From Algoriphagus sp. TR-M9 (GTDB lineage: Bacteria; Bacteroidota; Bacteroidia; Cytophagales; Cyclobacteriaceae): a stretch of 64,000 bases of DNA. How positions within the stretch are numbered: position 1 is the stretch's first letter; every line of letters begins with the position of its first letter. Shown here piece by piece: positions 17,546 to 27,296 of this stretch. The stretch spans positions 1,311,001 through 1,375,000 of the forward strand of contig NZ_CP115160.1 in NCBI RefSeq assembly GCF_027594545.1, read 5' to 3'. A model generated the notes under the pieces. The model ran no database searches. It had not been told where the DNA came from and was given only the letters and a program-made list of their open reading frames with translations. The position numbers and the translations under genes were made by a program.

Positions 17546-18316
17546 TTAGAAAATGATATCTGTTCCTGAACTCTTGAGGTACTTCATCAGAGAGTCCTTT
17601 TTGCGGTGTGATACTTCTACCTGGGAATTGTCTTTCAGTGTAAGATATCCGCCTTTACCCGCAGTGTAGCTTTTGATAAAATCTATGTTAACCAGATGAG
17701 AATGGTGCACCCGAAAAAACCTATAATCCAATAGTCGGTTTTCATATTCTTTTAAGGTTTTCCCAGATACGATCTTAGACTCATTATTAAGATGTATTTC
17801 TGTATAGTTTCCGTCAGACTGAAGCCGGATAACCTCTGACAATTCCAAGATACGAAAGCCATTAATATGCGGGACCACCATCTTTTTTAACTTTTGATCA
17901 GTTGAATTGACTGACTCCAAAAGCACTTGGTATTTACTGTCTCGATCTGTCTTGGAAATCCCGCTTTGTACTTTTTCCAAGGCTTCTTTGAGTTGAAAAG
18001 GAGCGATGGGTTTTAATAAATAATCAATAGCACTGAAACGAAATGCATCAATGGCAAATTGGTGATAGGCAGTGGTAAAAACCAGATTGAAATCTATTTT
18101 CTCCAATTCCTTTAATAAGTCAAAACCACTTTTGTTACCTAATTGGATATCCAAAAACACCAATTCTGGATTTAAAGTGGAGATTGCCTCTAATCCATCT
18201 TCAAAACTGGAAAATGTACCTAGCAATTCCACCTCTTCCTTAAATCCCTTTTCCAAAAGCGTAACAAGGTGGTCCATGCAAGGTTGTTCGTCTTCAATAA
18301 TTATTGTTCTGATCAT
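17546..18316 (-). CDS. LytTR-family response regulator
   Basis: The 256-residue protein has a receiver domain with Glu8-Asp9 in the acidic pocket, phospho-acceptor Asp56 in ELVFLDIQL and Lys in YLLKPIAPFQL. The LytTR domain covers about residues 150-250 (LQSDGNYTEIHL, HHSHLVNIDFI, VSHRKKD). It lies 182 nt downstream of the second TPR histidine kinase on the same strand. Although the gap is larger than in the first pair, gene order and domain types make it the likely partner. Confidence 0.92.
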   Translation of the reverse strand: MIRTIIIEDEQPCMDHLVTLLEKGFKEEVELLGTFSSFEDGLEAISTLNPELVFLDIQLGNKSGFDLLKELEKIDFNLVFTTAYHQFAIDAFRFSAIDYLLKPIAPFQLKEALEKVQSGISKTDRDSKYQVLLESVNSTDQKLKKMVVPHINGFRILELSEVIRLQSDGNYTEIHLNNESKIVSGKTLKEYENRLLDYRFFRVHHSHLVNIDFIKSYTAGKGGYLTLKDNSQVEVSHRKKDSLMKYLKSSGTDIIF

Positions 18317-18497
18317 AGTTGTAAAAAATCATGGCTAAATCCTGGATTGAAACAAAATTTATTCTGTAGTTGGTTTCTTAAATTAATGCATTGAATAAAA
18401 GGAACTGTATATTTTTTGGAAAAATTATACTTTTGGTGTCTTTCTGCTGAGGCTTAAAAGAAGGAGGTTCAGCTAAACTTTCCTCAGTTCATAGATC

Positions 18498-20306
18498 TTA
18501 AAATGCCAAATGAAGGGGGAGTTTAATTGTCACCCGTACACCTTCTTTCTTATCTGTAATGCTGATTTGAGCTTTTTTCTCGCTGAGCGAATTCATAACC
18601 TCAATTCGACTGGTAATCAACTCAATTCCGTACGATTTATGTTCCTTTTTTAGTGATTTTTTAGTATTCTCTTTTAGACCTACTCCATCATCATCCAGTT
18701 GAAATACCAGCAGGTCTTTTTCTGGAAATACCTTTATCAAAATTGTTCCGCTCCCATCCTTTGGTGCAATTCCATGCCAGATACTGTTTTCCACAAAAGG
18801 TTGAAGCATCATAGGAGGGACGAGAATCGCACTGCTGTCTATGGATGGATCCACTTCTATGGAATAAGTAAGCTTGTTCCTCAGTCTGTTAGATTCCACA
18901 TCTAAATAGAGACTTATCCATTTTAAATCATCCTCCAGGTAGATGTTTTCTTTGACAGAATACTCCAATGTCAAACGCATCAGTTGGGAAAACGAAGTCA
19001 AAAATACAACTGCATCATCAGTGTCATTTTTTAGGATATAGTCGGTGACAGAATTGATAGAATTAAAAATAAAATGAGGATTCAACTGAGCCCGTAAAAG
19101 GCGGAGTTCATTCTCTGCAGTTTTCAATTTGAAATCAGCTTCCCTCTTTGACTCCAAGGCATCTCTTTTCTTCTTATTCAGGGTAAATAAAATTCCCATA
19201 ATCAAAATCACCCCAATAGAACCAATGATTGAAATGTTTCGAATCAGGGTTTGTCTCTTTATTTCTTCTTGGCTGAGGGCATCCTTCAGCTCCATTTTAT
19301 ACTCCAGCTCCTTTCTGGTCAATTCAGATTTGTTTTCTTCTCCTAGTATACTGTCTCTAAGTGAGATATAGGCTCGGTAAGCTTTTAGACTTTCTTCAGA
19401 GTTGTTTAGTGAGTCATATACTAAATTGAGCACATTCCAGGCTTCTTTTTGCCGTTCCAGTGATCCGTTTTCTTTGGCTAATTCTAAGGAGTGTTCAGCC
19501 AGTACAAGAGCACTGTCATATTTCCCCCTTGAATGATATACTATCGCTAGGTTGCCCAATGCGGAAGATTTGGTGAGCTGATTGTCCTCTTGGGCCTTGG
19601 AAATTGCTTTTTTGAGATAAGGTTCAGCTTTTTCATACTGGCCAAATGATTTATATGTCTGTCCTATATTGTTCAGGATTACGGCCGTGAAATAGGTGAA
19701 ATCATTGGATTCGGAGAGCTCTAACGCTTGTTCGAAATCCTTAATTGCGGCATCGAGTTGCTCAGTTTCTGAATAGATCAAAGCCCGGTTTACCAAGCCC
19801 ACTACAATTCCATTCTCATTTGCCGATTTTCTGGAATTCTCTATGTAATCATTGTAGGCAGCAAGCGCTTCGTCATAGCGTTTTAGATCGGTGTAAATAT
19901 TTCCCAAATTGTTGTGCAGGCTGGATTGGAAACCTATATCATCTAGGGTAGTGCTTTCCTTTAAGGCAAGCTGAGTATATTCCATTGCCCGAAGGAAATC
20001 CGAACCTATATAATAGGAAACGCCAATTTGGCGGAGTGAGAATGCTTTGCCTTTCTGATAAGCTATCTCCTCGGAAATTTCATAAGCTTGTTCTGCAAGT
20101 TCCAATGCCTCTTCTACATCATTCCAGACCACTGAATTGGAGAGGTTGATTAAAAGTTTTACACGAACGGTGTCTTTAGCCTTGTTCTTTGTCAACTCAT
20201 TTCTGAGTGAGTCTGTAACACTTTGCTTTGCAATAGCTGAAAAGGAGATGAGGCATAGCGCCATAATCCAAAAAAATATGAATTGGGCTGATTTCAGTTT
20301 TCTCAT
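18498..20306 (-). CDS. TPR-domain sensor histidine kinase (PF06580 type)
   Basis: The 602-residue protein has a signal-peptide-like start (FIFFWIMALCLISFSAIA), about six tetratricopeptide repeats between residues 60 and 330, a transmembrane helix (NISIIGSIGVILIMGILFTL) near residue 355, then the kinase core: RAQLNPHFIFNSINSV with the phospho-accepting His, an N-box (LQPFVENSIWHGI) and a G-box (DDDGVGLKEN). It is smaller than the kinase at 12,831-15,020 but of the same design. The FG-GAP lipoprotein gene diverges from it, sharing the 207-nt region 20,307-20,513. Confidence 0.92.
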   Translation of the reverse strand: MRKLKSAQFIFFWIMALCLISFSAIAKQSVTDSLRNELTKNKAKDTVRVKLLINLSNSVVWNDVEEALELAEQAYEISEEIAYQKGKAFSLRQIGVSYYIGSDFLRAMEYTQLALKESTTLDDIGFQSSLHNNLGNIYTDLKRYDEALAAYNDYIENSRKSANENGIVVGLVNRALIYSETEQLDAAIKDFEQALELSESNDFTYFTAVILNNIGQTYKSFGQYEKAEPYLKKAISKAQEDNQLTKSSALGNLAIVYHSRGKYDSALVLAEHSLELAKENGSLERQKEAWNVLNLVYDSLNNSEESLKAYRAYISLRDSILGEENKSELTRKELEYKMELKDALSQEEIKRQTLIRNISIIGSIGVILIMGILFTLNKKKRDALESKREADFKLKTAENELRLLRAQLNPHFIFNSINSVTDYILKNDTDDAVVFLTSFSQLMRLTLEYSVKENIYLEDDLKWISLYLDVESNRLRNKLTYSIEVDPSIDSSAILVPPMMLQPFVENSIWHGIAPKDGSGTILIKVFPEKDLLVFQLDDDGVGLKENTKKSLKKEHKSYGIELITSRIEVMNSLSEKKAQISITDKKEGVRVTIKLPLHLAF

Positions 20307-20513
20307 AGTTGGTCGCAGTTAATAAAACAGTAGGTACAGTTAGTAAGTCTTGCTAAAAGATCTGATCAGATACAGCTAGATTAAGAGTAAAAGACAAGCT
20401 AAACAATGGTTTAAGTAGGTTAATCTCAGGTTATATACCAAACGTTTTTATAAAAGGATCTGATGTTTGGAACTTGTTTTCAGCTCGACACATACATAAA
20501 AACACATTTAGTT

Positions 20514-22010
20514 ATGGGTAGAATAGTAATATTAATCTTAGTGTTATGCTTTTTCAGTGCTGCATGTGATACTGGTAATGATGATCAACCGGACGATTTT
20601 AGCATAGGAGGGAAAATTTTAGGGAATTCAGGAGAAGTTGTATTGAGGCTGAACGGGAATTCCGAAACCTTTGGTGGTGACTCTTTTACTTTTTCAGATA
20701 TGCTTGCATTGGGCGAAGCTTATCAAGTCAGTTTTATATCAGCTGCTGATGGTCAAATTTGTGAGGTGTCCAATGGTGGAGGAAATATAGCTGGCAATGT
20801 GAGCGACATTGTGATTACCTGTGCCTCAGAAAGAACAGATGTTATTAATTATGATTTTACAGGAATTACGGGGAATTTATCGTCCGGTGATTTCAATGGT
20901 GATGGAATAGTTGACCTTGTATTTAGCATTAGGACTTTAGATGGACATCCCCAAGGTGGAAATTTAGAGCCTTTACGGGTGTTGTTTGGAAGTGGGAATG
21001 GAGGTTTTACAGCCTATCATGACCTTAGCTTATTTGGTGACCCAAACAGTAATCAGGTAGGGAGATATTTGGCAGTTGCGGATTTTGACCAAGACGGAAT
21101 CCAAGATTTTGCCTTTGCCAACCCGACTACAATGGAGTTATTTAAAGGTAAAGCGGAAGGTGCACCAGAAGCATTAGAACATACTGGCTCCTACAGCGGT
21201 GAGCCTATTGAAATACTAGATGCCAATGGAGACGGTTTTCCTGATATTCTTACAGAAGTGGCGGGAGGCTCTGTAATAGATTATTTTGGCTTATATCTGA
21301 ACCAGAGTGGTAAACTGGCAGACCCTTTATTTGTGGGTAATGTAATTGACCAAGATATCAAAGATCTAAAAATTGGCTACCCATTAAACTTCAGCATTGG
21401 GGATGTAGATGGGAATAATACGGAGGATATTATTGCAATTGTACAAACACCGTATCCAGGTGGTGAAAATGGAATAGGGCTAGTGGTTTTTAAGGGGGAT
21501 GGCACAGGTAGCTTTTCTAACCCTACGGAAATAATCTATCTCAATCCAGATTTGTTTTTAGGCTCCCAATATTTCGATGAAGTATCAAGGGAAATAGGGC
21601 TTGGAGATCTAGATGGAGATGGTGATTTGGATGTAGTGTTGATGGCCTCTTCAAACTTTGTTCAGGTGCTTTTCAATGATGGTAAAGGATTATTTGCAGA
21701 GTCAGGAAAGTTTCAGGTAGGGGAGCGTCCGATTCACATTAAAATTATAGACCTGAACAACGACGGCTTGTTGGATATATTCACCTTAAATGCAGAGAGC
21801 AGGGATTTTAGTATTCTATATGGCCGAGGGGCTGGGCAGTTTGATGAGGCAATTCATACTTTCATCCATGAGGATGCTGAGCTATACGATGTAACTATGA
21901 ATGATTTTGATGGAAATGATTTTATTGACATTGCAGTGGCTGAAAACACCAGTAGAAGTGAAAATATCCGCCGGGGAGCAATAAGATTGTTTTTTAACCC
22001 AGGACTTTAA
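20514..22010 (+). CDS. FG-GAP/VCBS repeat lipoprotein
   Basis: I start at ATG 20,514 (MGRIVILILVLCFFSAACDTG), a lipoprotein signal; the in-frame ATG at 20,463 adds an unlikely leader. After a linker and a small N-terminal beta domain (to about residue 115), the protein has at least six FG-GAP-type units, each with a calcium loop: DFNGDGIVD, DFDQDGIQD, DANGDGFPD, DVDGNNTED, DLDGDGDLD, DLNNDGLLD and DFDGNDFID. This implies a seven-bladed beta-propeller on the cell surface, typically for adhesion or ligand binding. Total length is 498 residues. It diverges from the TPR kinase. Confidence 0.85.
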   Translation: MGRIVILILVLCFFSAACDTGNDDQPDDFSIGGKILGNSGEVVLRLNGNSETFGGDSFTFSDMLALGEAYQVSFISAADGQICEVSNGGGNIAGNVSDIVITCASERTDVINYDFTGITGNLSSGDFNGDGIVDLVFSIRTLDGHPQGGNLEPLRVLFGSGNGGFTAYHDLSLFGDPNSNQVGRYLAVADFDQDGIQDFAFANPTTMELFKGKAEGAPEALEHTGSYSGEPIEILDANGDGFPDILTEVAGGSVIDYFGLYLNQSGKLADPLFVGNVIDQDIKDLKIGYPLNFSIGDVDGNNTEDIIAIVQTPYPGGENGIGLVVFKGDGTGSFSNPTEIIYLNPDLFLGSQYFDEVSREIGLGDLDGDGDLDVVLMASSNFVQVLFNDGKGLFAESGKFQVGERPIHIKIIDLNNDGLLDIFTLNAESRDFSILYGRGAGQFDEAIHTFIHEDAELYDVTMNDFDGNDFIDIAVAENTSRSENIRRGAIRLFFNPGL

Positions 22011-22139
22011 AGGTTCAACCTTATTAACTGTTCATTTATTTGATTCTAGTAGGCTAAATTATGGGTTTTGACTAGCAAGTTTCCACTAGACACTCTGTAT
22101 GAAAATAAGATTTTTTCCATTCCTTCTTCCGCCAATTTA

Positions 22140-22287
22140 GCCTGATCCCGTCACACGAGGCAAGAGACTTCGGCATAAAGCCCACGCACTTGCCTTTGCT
22201 GATTTATTCCGTTTCCTCTTGCAGGTAGTGCCGGTCTCAGGCTGGTGCAGCTTCATAAGTATTTGTCAAACCAAAACACAAAAGACT
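22140..22287 (+). repeat. ArdC-gene leader, related to the RadC leader at 36,590
   Basis: This leader contains CGGCATAAAGCCC (22,171-22,183), then TTTATTCC plus a pyrimidine-rich tail at 22,203, a GGTCTCAGGCTGG region and GCTTCATAA before ATG 22,288. The same order (CGGCATAAAGCC, TTTATTCCTTTTCC, GTGCTTCATAA) occurs at 36,590-36,719 before the RadC-like gene. Conserved spacing from the TTTATTCC motif to the start codon (about 80-85 nt in both) suggests a shared regulatory or 5'-UTR element. Confidence 0.6.
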
Positions 22288-22587
22288 ATGAAGACACTAG
22301 CAAAAACATCCACTAAGAGAAAAGGGGGAAAAGACTTTGGAAGAAACAAGGAGCGAGGTAAACAAAGCCCAAAGGGATCACCGGATATCTATCAGAAGTT
22401 TACCGACCTGATTATTGAGAAACTGGAGCAGGGGGTGATACCCTGGAAGCAGCCTTGGCATGAGATGGGAATGCCATCCAACTACCTGACCAAGAAACCC
22501 TACAAGGGGATCAATCTTTGGCTTTTATTATCCTGTGGTCCACACCATCAGCTTACTGGTAAATTCCCGCACAGGAAATTCCCATGA
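22288..22587 (+). pseudogene. Truncated ArdC-type antirestriction protein (N-terminal domain fragment)
   Basis: The frame from ATG 22,288 gives about 99 residues. After a basic N-terminus, residues 31-80 match the start of the ArdC N-terminal domain (DUF1738): DIYQKFTDLIIEKLEQGVIP, WKQPWH, then NYLTKKPYKGINLWLLL. The homology stops there; the last 18 residues look unrelated and the frame ends. A full ArdC has about 300 residues including a zinc metallopeptidase region. ArdC proteins protect incoming DNA against restriction and usually ride on conjugative elements, so this is a leftover of such an element. Confidence 0.75.
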
Positions 22588-23040
22588 GGTCGAAATGGCA
22601 AAACAGTAGGTTTAATAGGCTGGGTTAGTCTCTGAAATAATTTCTCCGTTTAAAATTTTATGATTATCCGCTTTCTTACCAGTAGCGAGAGAAATTATGG
22701 GTTAAGGTTTTTTTCTACGTGCTGTGGGCAGTGGACTGTTGTCGGTGGACGATTATCCGCTACTATCCAGCCTCATTCTTTAACTATTGGCATCATTGCG
22801 GATAATCAGATAAAATTTTTTCCATAAAGAATGGTGATAGGTTCCAATCCAAAAAAACTGAAAATAGTAAACTGCCGATACCATTCAGAATTTGGTAATA
22901 AGATGGATACTTATGGCGATCCCACCCTGTCCTAAGGTCGATCGGACTTCAATTAAGCAGGGAAAAAGGCAAATAAATCCATTAAATTTTAAGCTTTTAC
23001 TTAAGTTTATCGTATTTATTTCAATTACGATTGCTCAAGA
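22588..23040. other. Intergenic region with short GATTATCCGC repeats
   Basis: No gene is seen. The decamer GATTATCCGC occurs directly at 22,662 and 22,751 and inverted at 22,798-22,807. Between them is a run of CAGTGGAC/GGTGGAC-type units near 22,727-22,751. These look like degenerate dispersed repeats bordering the ArdC fragment. Confidence 0.45.
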
Positions 23041-23640
23041 ATGAAATCCATGCTAAAACTTATTCTCAAACCTACTCCAATTCTGATCTTCTGTTGGATG
23101 ATCTCCGGGGCTCTTTTTGCTCAGGACAAAATCGAGAGAGAGCTTCGTGTGGAGGAAAAAGAAGTTCCTAAAGAGGCCAGAGATTGGCTCTATGATGCTT
23201 TCGAAACTACAAAAAGACCAAAATGGTATCAGGAAATCTTCGAATCAGGGTATTCCTATGAAGCCAAATTCAAGTTAATAGGTAAGTTTTATAGCGTAGA
23301 ATTTGACTCTTTGGGTTTGATTCAAGACGTAGAAATTGAGGTAGATTTTAAAGAGCTACCAAAGGAAGTTCAAGCTGGCTTGGAGGATTATCTTCTTGAT
23401 GAGTATAAAAGTTCAGATATAAAACGGATTCAAATCCAATATTCTGGCAAAGCAGACGACCTGGAAGATTTTTTTGATGAGAATAGTCTAGAAGGAATCC
23501 TGACCCGCTTCGAAATAGAATTTGTAGGTCCTGATGAGACTGGAGCCTCGCAGCTATTTGAGGGCTTGTTTTCTGAAAAGGGCACTCTCATCTTTAAACG
23601 CAAAATAGCCTTGGTACCTAGTGAAAACCTCTTGTATTAA
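23041..23640 (+). CDS. Secreted PepSY-like protein
   Basis: The 199-residue protein has a signal peptide (IFCWMISGALFAQ) and a mature part with a PepSY-like/beta-lactamase-inhibitor-like repeat pattern: helix EVPKEARDWLYDAF, then KWYQE, strands YSYEAKFKLIGKFYSVEFD and GLIQDVEIEV, followed by a second helix ELPKEVQAGLEDYL. Such proteins are periplasmic and probably bind proteins. Its stop (23,640) almost touches the ATG of the next gene (23,642), so the two are one operon. Confidence 0.65.
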   Translation: MKSMLKLILKPTPILIFCWMISGALFAQDKIERELRVEEKEVPKEARDWLYDAFETTKRPKWYQEIFESGYSYEAKFKLIGKFYSVEFDSLGLIQDVEIEVDFKELPKEVQAGLEDYLLDEYKSSDIKRIQIQYSGKADDLEDFFDENSLEGILTRFEIEFVGPDETGASQLFEGLFSEKGTLIFKRKIALVPSENLLY

Positions 23641-23641
23641 G

Positions 23642-24328
23642 ATGAGAAAGTTTTACTTGACTAGTTTACTGTTACTTCTAAGTTTGGAGACTTCTTTTGC
23701 TCAGGACCCTCAGTTTTTTACTGGATTCTTTCCCGAAGCAGCACTAACTAAGAAGTTGAAGAATGATCAAAAGATAATTTTTAAAATTGAGCATCAGGAT
23801 ATTTTCTATAACAATTCCGGCGATCAAAAAGATGAATTGCAATTCACCCACTACAGGACGGACTTGATGGGTTTTTATGATTTCAAATTGAACCCTTCAA
23901 AAAGTATCGCATTTGGGGTATTTCACAGAATTCAAAAGGGGGCAAATGCCAATAGGATTATTCAGCAATTTGCCGCAGTAAACCGCCTGAGAGGATTGAA
24001 ACTGGCACATCGTTTTCGTACAGATCAAACCTTCACCAAAGGTGATCCCTTAGAAATCAGACTTCGGTACCGACTAGCAACAGAAATTCCGCTTTCAGGG
24101 AGTACCTTAGATCCTGGAGAGCATTATTTGCTTTTATCTAATGAACCTATTTTTAGTCTTCAGGGCGGGGAGTTCGAAATCGAAAATCGCTTGGTATTAT
24201 CCCTCGGTAAACTGATTGCTTCCAGTCAAAAACTAGAGTGGAGTTTAGATTACCGTACCGACAAATTTATTCAGGAAGGTTTCCGAACTCGTCTATGGGC
24301 AAAGGTTGGGTATTTTTATAGCTTTTGA
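23642..24328 (+). CDS. DUF2490-like outer-membrane protein
   Basis: The start at ATG 23,642 (MRKFYLTSLLLLLSLETSFAQ) gives a signal peptide directly after the previous stop codon. The 228-residue protein consists of amphipathic strands, including QFTHYRTDLMGFYDFKL, KSIAFGVFHRIQ, RLRGLKLAHRFRTDQTF and the terminal FRTRLWAKVGYFYSF, ending in Phe. This matches the general look of DUF2490 proteins, thought to be outer-membrane beta-barrels. It is co-transcribed with the PepSY-like gene; function unknown. Confidence 0.7.
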   Translation: MRKFYLTSLLLLLSLETSFAQDPQFFTGFFPEAALTKKLKNDQKIIFKIEHQDIFYNNSGDQKDELQFTHYRTDLMGFYDFKLNPSKSIAFGVFHRIQKGANANRIIQQFAAVNRLRGLKLAHRFRTDQTFTKGDPLEIRLRYRLATEIPLSGSTLDPGEHYLLLSNEPIFSLQGGEFEIENRLVLSLGKLIASSQKLEWSLDYRTDKFIQEGFRTRLWAKVGYFYSF

Positions 24329-24520
24329 CTCCAGGCATCTCTCTACCATTGCCGGAAGTAGGGTAGGATAACTTGACAAATTCACATGAGCAGCACGAAT
24401 TTTTTCACGTTTAAAAAACACAGGCATTAATAAATTTTACTCGCTCCATCTGCTAGGGAGCTAAAGCTGACCCCAGAACAAAAATGCGAACCGGAGAACC
24501 TGCCCCTCACAATTAAAAAT

Positions 24521-24548
24521 TTGGGTTTCTAAATTTATCGTATATTCG
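24521..24548 (+). promoter_or_regulatory. Possible promoter for the riboswitch-metE transcript
   Basis: A TTG at 24,521-24,523 is followed 17 nt later by TATATTCG (24,541-24,548), one mismatch from the Bacteroidota -7 consensus TAnnTTTG. The spacing is a little short of the usual 19-23. Its place about 40 nt upstream of the riboswitch supports the call. Confidence 0.4.
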
Positions 24549-24588
24549 CCCCCTATAAGTTCTTTACTTTATTTCTTCATCAACCGGA

Positions 24589-24757
24589 AAAGGTTATACT
24601 TAACTGTGTATTAATAGGGAATCGTGTGAAAATCACGAACTGTCGCGCAACTGTAAGTAACACCAAAAGGTTTTGCCAATATAAATCCACTGTTCTACTA
24701 ATAGGATGGGAAGGAAGGTAAAACTGTTACAAGTCAGGAGACCTGCCTGTTCCGAAT
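24589..24757 (+). promoter_or_regulatory. Cobalamin (B12) riboswitch
   Basis: The region shows the B12-box features: a 5' AAAAGGTTATACTTAA-like segment, GGGAATCGTGTGAAAATCAC, then AACTGTCGCGCAACTGTAAG (24,639-24,658), the distal arm, and AGTCAGGAGACCTGCC (24,732-24,747). Adenosyl- or methylcobalamin binding normally switches off the downstream gene, here metE, because a B12-dependent MetH can then replace it. Confidence 0.93.
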
Positions 24758-24797
24758 TGACAATGCTTTCGCGATTTGAAGCATCTAGTCAGGTCTG

Positions 24798-24852
24798 ATA
24801 CATCCAGCATAATACTAGGGGAGTATTGTGTCTTTTTTCGTTTTGGATGTAT
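24798..24852 (+). terminator. Expression-platform hairpins after the riboswitch
   Basis: A small hairpin AATACT/AGTATT (24,811-24,827, loop AGGGG) is followed by a T run (TCTTTTTT, 24,831-24,838). It is nested in outer arms ATACATCCA (24,798-24,806) and TGGATGTAT (24,844-24,852). The inner hairpin plus T run looks like an intrinsic terminator; the outer pairing would include the T run and could be an alternative fold. Confidence 0.55.
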
Positions 24853-24943
24853 TCCCTTTCTTACTATTCATTTCCTACCAAGCATTGTGAAGTTCAGCAA
24901 AAGGGCTTTTAACTGATTTATTCATCATTTAAAAACCAACAAA

Positions 24944-27259
24944 ATGCTAACAAGCAATCTAGGCTACCCGCGAATTGGTGGCAACAGAGAATTGAAAAAA
25001 GCCTGTGAACAGTATTGGTCAGGCAAAACATCGGTTAAAGAACTGATAAACGCAGGACACAGTATCCGTCAGCAAAATTGGCAAATCCAAAAAAATGCAG
25101 GGATTGACCTAATTCCCTCCAATGACTTTTCCTTTTACGATCAAGTGTTGGATATGTCCCTAACGGTCGGGGCAATTCCCGAACGTTACCATGAAGTAAT
25201 TCTGAACAACAAGAAAACCGAACTTGACCTGTATTTCGCCATGGCCAGAGGTTATCAGAAAGAAGGATTGGATATTACCGCAATGGAAATGACAAAATGG
25301 TTTGATACCAACTACCATTACATTGTTCCCGAATTCCATAAAAACCAAAAGTTCAAGCTGTTTTCTACCAAAGTTGTAGATGAATTTAATGAAGCAAAAT
25401 ATTCAGGTTTTGTGACCAAACCAGTGATTATTGGAGCGGTTTCCTATTTGCTTTTAGGCAAGGAAAAGGAAGCCGGTTTTGACCGATTGGACTTAATTAA
25501 AAATTTGCTGCCGGTTTACCTGGATGTTCTCGACAGATTAAATGATTCTGGCGTAGAATGGGTGCAGTTTGACGAGCCATTTTTGGCATTGGATTTAAGC
25601 GACAAAGCAAAAGAAGCGTTCCGATTTGTTTATGCCGAAATCAGAAAAGCATTTCCATTTATCAACATCACCATTGCCAATTATTTTGATTGCTTTGCTG
25701 ACAACTTGGATCTGGCGCTTTCGCTTCCTGTAAACGTTTTGCATTTAGACTTGGTGCGTTGCCCCAAACAGTTAGACGATATTTTGGAAAGCGACAAACT
25801 GTCTCCAAAAACTCAATTATCGCTTGGCCTTGTGGACGGTAGAAACGTATGGAAAAACGATTTTGAAAATTCACTGGCGCTGATCCATAAGGCCATTCGC
25901 AAAATTGGCCAAGACAGAATTTTGATAGCACCGTCTTGTTCACTGCTTCATTCACCCTGCGACCTGGATTTTGAAACAGCGCTAAATCCCGAAATAAAAC
26001 AGTGGCTTGCCTTTGCCAAACAAAAACTGGATGAAATTGTAACGCTGAAACAATTAGCAGTGGGAGACCAAAACGCAGCAGAGAAATTAGAAGAAAACAG
26101 ATTGGCTAACACCAGGCGCAGTACCTCTGATTTGGTGCACAACAACAAGGTAAAAGAACGTGTGCTTGCTATCACAGACAAACACGCACAACGGGAAAGT
26201 GAATTTGCCATCCGAAAGAAAATACAACACCAAGCGTTGAATTTGCCTTTGTTTCCGACCACCACAATCGGTTCATTTCCCCAAACGGCAGAAGTACGCA
26301 GTTGGAGAGCAAAATTTAAAAAAGGAAAGTTAAGCCAACAACAATACGATGAGCTAATTGCCAGGGAAACAGAAGAGACTATTCGTTTTCAGGAACAAAT
26401 AGGTATTGATGTTTTGGTACATGGAGAGTTTGAACGCAACGACATGGTGGAATATTTTGGCGAGCAACTCGAAGGATTTGCATTTACGAAATACGGATGG
26501 GTACAAAGCTACGGGAGCAGATGTGTAAAACCACCGATTATTTTTGGAGACGTTTCCCGTCCAGCACCTATGACAGTGAAATGGTCGTCATATGCACAAA
26601 CACTAACCCAAAAATTAGTGAAGGGTATGTTGACAGGTCCCGTGACCATTCTTCAGTGGTCGTTTGTTAGAAATGACCAACCACGTTCTCAAACCTGCAC
26701 ACAGATAGCATTGGCTATACGCGATGAAGTATGCGACCTCGAAAAAGCAAACATCAAAGTAATTCAAATCGATGAACCTGCTATTCGTGAAGGATTGCCT
26801 TTGCGCAAAGCCGACTGGCAAGCCTATTTGCAATGGGCGGTACGTGCCTTCAGAATAGCTGCAAGTGCTGTGAATGATGCAACACAAATCCATACACACA
26901 TGTGTTATTCAGAGTTTAATGACATCATTCAAAACATTGCAGACATGGATGCAGATGTTATTACTATTGAGTGTTCACGTTCGCAAATGGAATTGTTAGA
27001 CGCCTTTGCTGATTTCAATTATCCGAACGAAATCGGCCCAGGGGTTTACGATATTCATTCCCCACGGGTGCCGTCTAAAGATGAAATGCTCAATCTTTTG
27101 GAAAAAGCACAAGCTGTAATTCCTGCCCATCAACTTTGGGTCAACCCTGATTGCGGACTGAAAACCCGCCATTGGGAAGAAACCAAAAAAGCCTTGATTG
27201 AAATGGTAAGTGCAGCAAGAGAAATACGACAAATGATAGAAAATCCAGTTGCTTCTTAA
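24944..27259 (+). CDS. metE: Cobalamin-independent methionine synthase
   Basis: The 771-residue protein has the full MetE length. It transfers a methyl group from 5-methyltetrahydropteroyl-tri-glutamate to homocysteine, the last step of methionine synthesis, in the cytoplasm. The N-terminal half begins with the family start LGYPRIGGNRELKKA; the C-terminal catalytic half starts at FPTTTIGSFPQT. The zinc ligands are visible: HMC (IHTHMCYSEF), Glu in ITIECSRS and Cys in NPDCGLKTR. Substrate-binding motifs GEFERNDMVEYFGEQL and IQIDEPAIREGLPLR are intact. Control by the upstream cobalamin riboswitch is the classical arrangement. Confidence 0.98.
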   Translation: MLTSNLGYPRIGGNRELKKACEQYWSGKTSVKELINAGHSIRQQNWQIQKNAGIDLIPSNDFSFYDQVLDMSLTVGAIPERYHEVILNNKKTELDLYFAMARGYQKEGLDITAMEMTKWFDTNYHYIVPEFHKNQKFKLFSTKVVDEFNEAKYSGFVTKPVIIGAVSYLLLGKEKEAGFDRLDLIKNLLPVYLDVLDRLNDSGVEWVQFDEPFLALDLSDKAKEAFRFVYAEIRKAFPFINITIANYFDCFADNLDLALSLPVNVLHLDLVRCPKQLDDILESDKLSPKTQLSLGLVDGRNVWKNDFENSLALIHKAIRKIGQDRILIAPSCSLLHSPCDLDFETALNPEIKQWLAFAKQKLDEIVTLKQLAVGDQNAAEKLEENRLANTRRSTSDLVHNNKVKERVLAITDKHAQRESEFAIRKKIQHQALNLPLFPTTTIGSFPQTAEVRSWRAKFKKGKLSQQQYDELIARETEETIRFQEQIGIDVLVHGEFERNDMVEYFGEQLEGFAFTKYGWVQSYGSRCVKPPIIFGDVSRPAPMTVKWSSYAQTLTQKLVKGMLTGPVTILQWSFVRNDQPRSQTCTQIALAIRDEVCDLEKANIKVIQIDEPAIREGLPLRKADWQAYLQWAVRAFRIAASAVNDATQIHTHMCYSEFNDIIQNIADMDADVITIECSRSQMELLDAFADFNYPNEIGPGVYDIHSPRVPSKDEMLNLLEKAQAVIPAHQLWVNPDCGLKTRHWEETKKALIEMVSAAREIRQMIENPVAS

Positions 27260-27270
27260 GAAGATATACA

Positions 27271-27296
27271 GCAGGTAGCCTTGCGGGGCTACTTGC
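27271..27296 (+). terminator. Hairpin after metE
   Basis: GCAGGTAGCC (27,271-27,280) and GGCTACTTGC (27,287-27,296) form a 10-bp stem with one G-U pair and a 6-nt loop, 12 nt after the metE stop. There is no clear T run, so its role as terminator is only likely. The stretch 27,297-27,580 contains nothing else recognisable. Confidence 0.5.
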
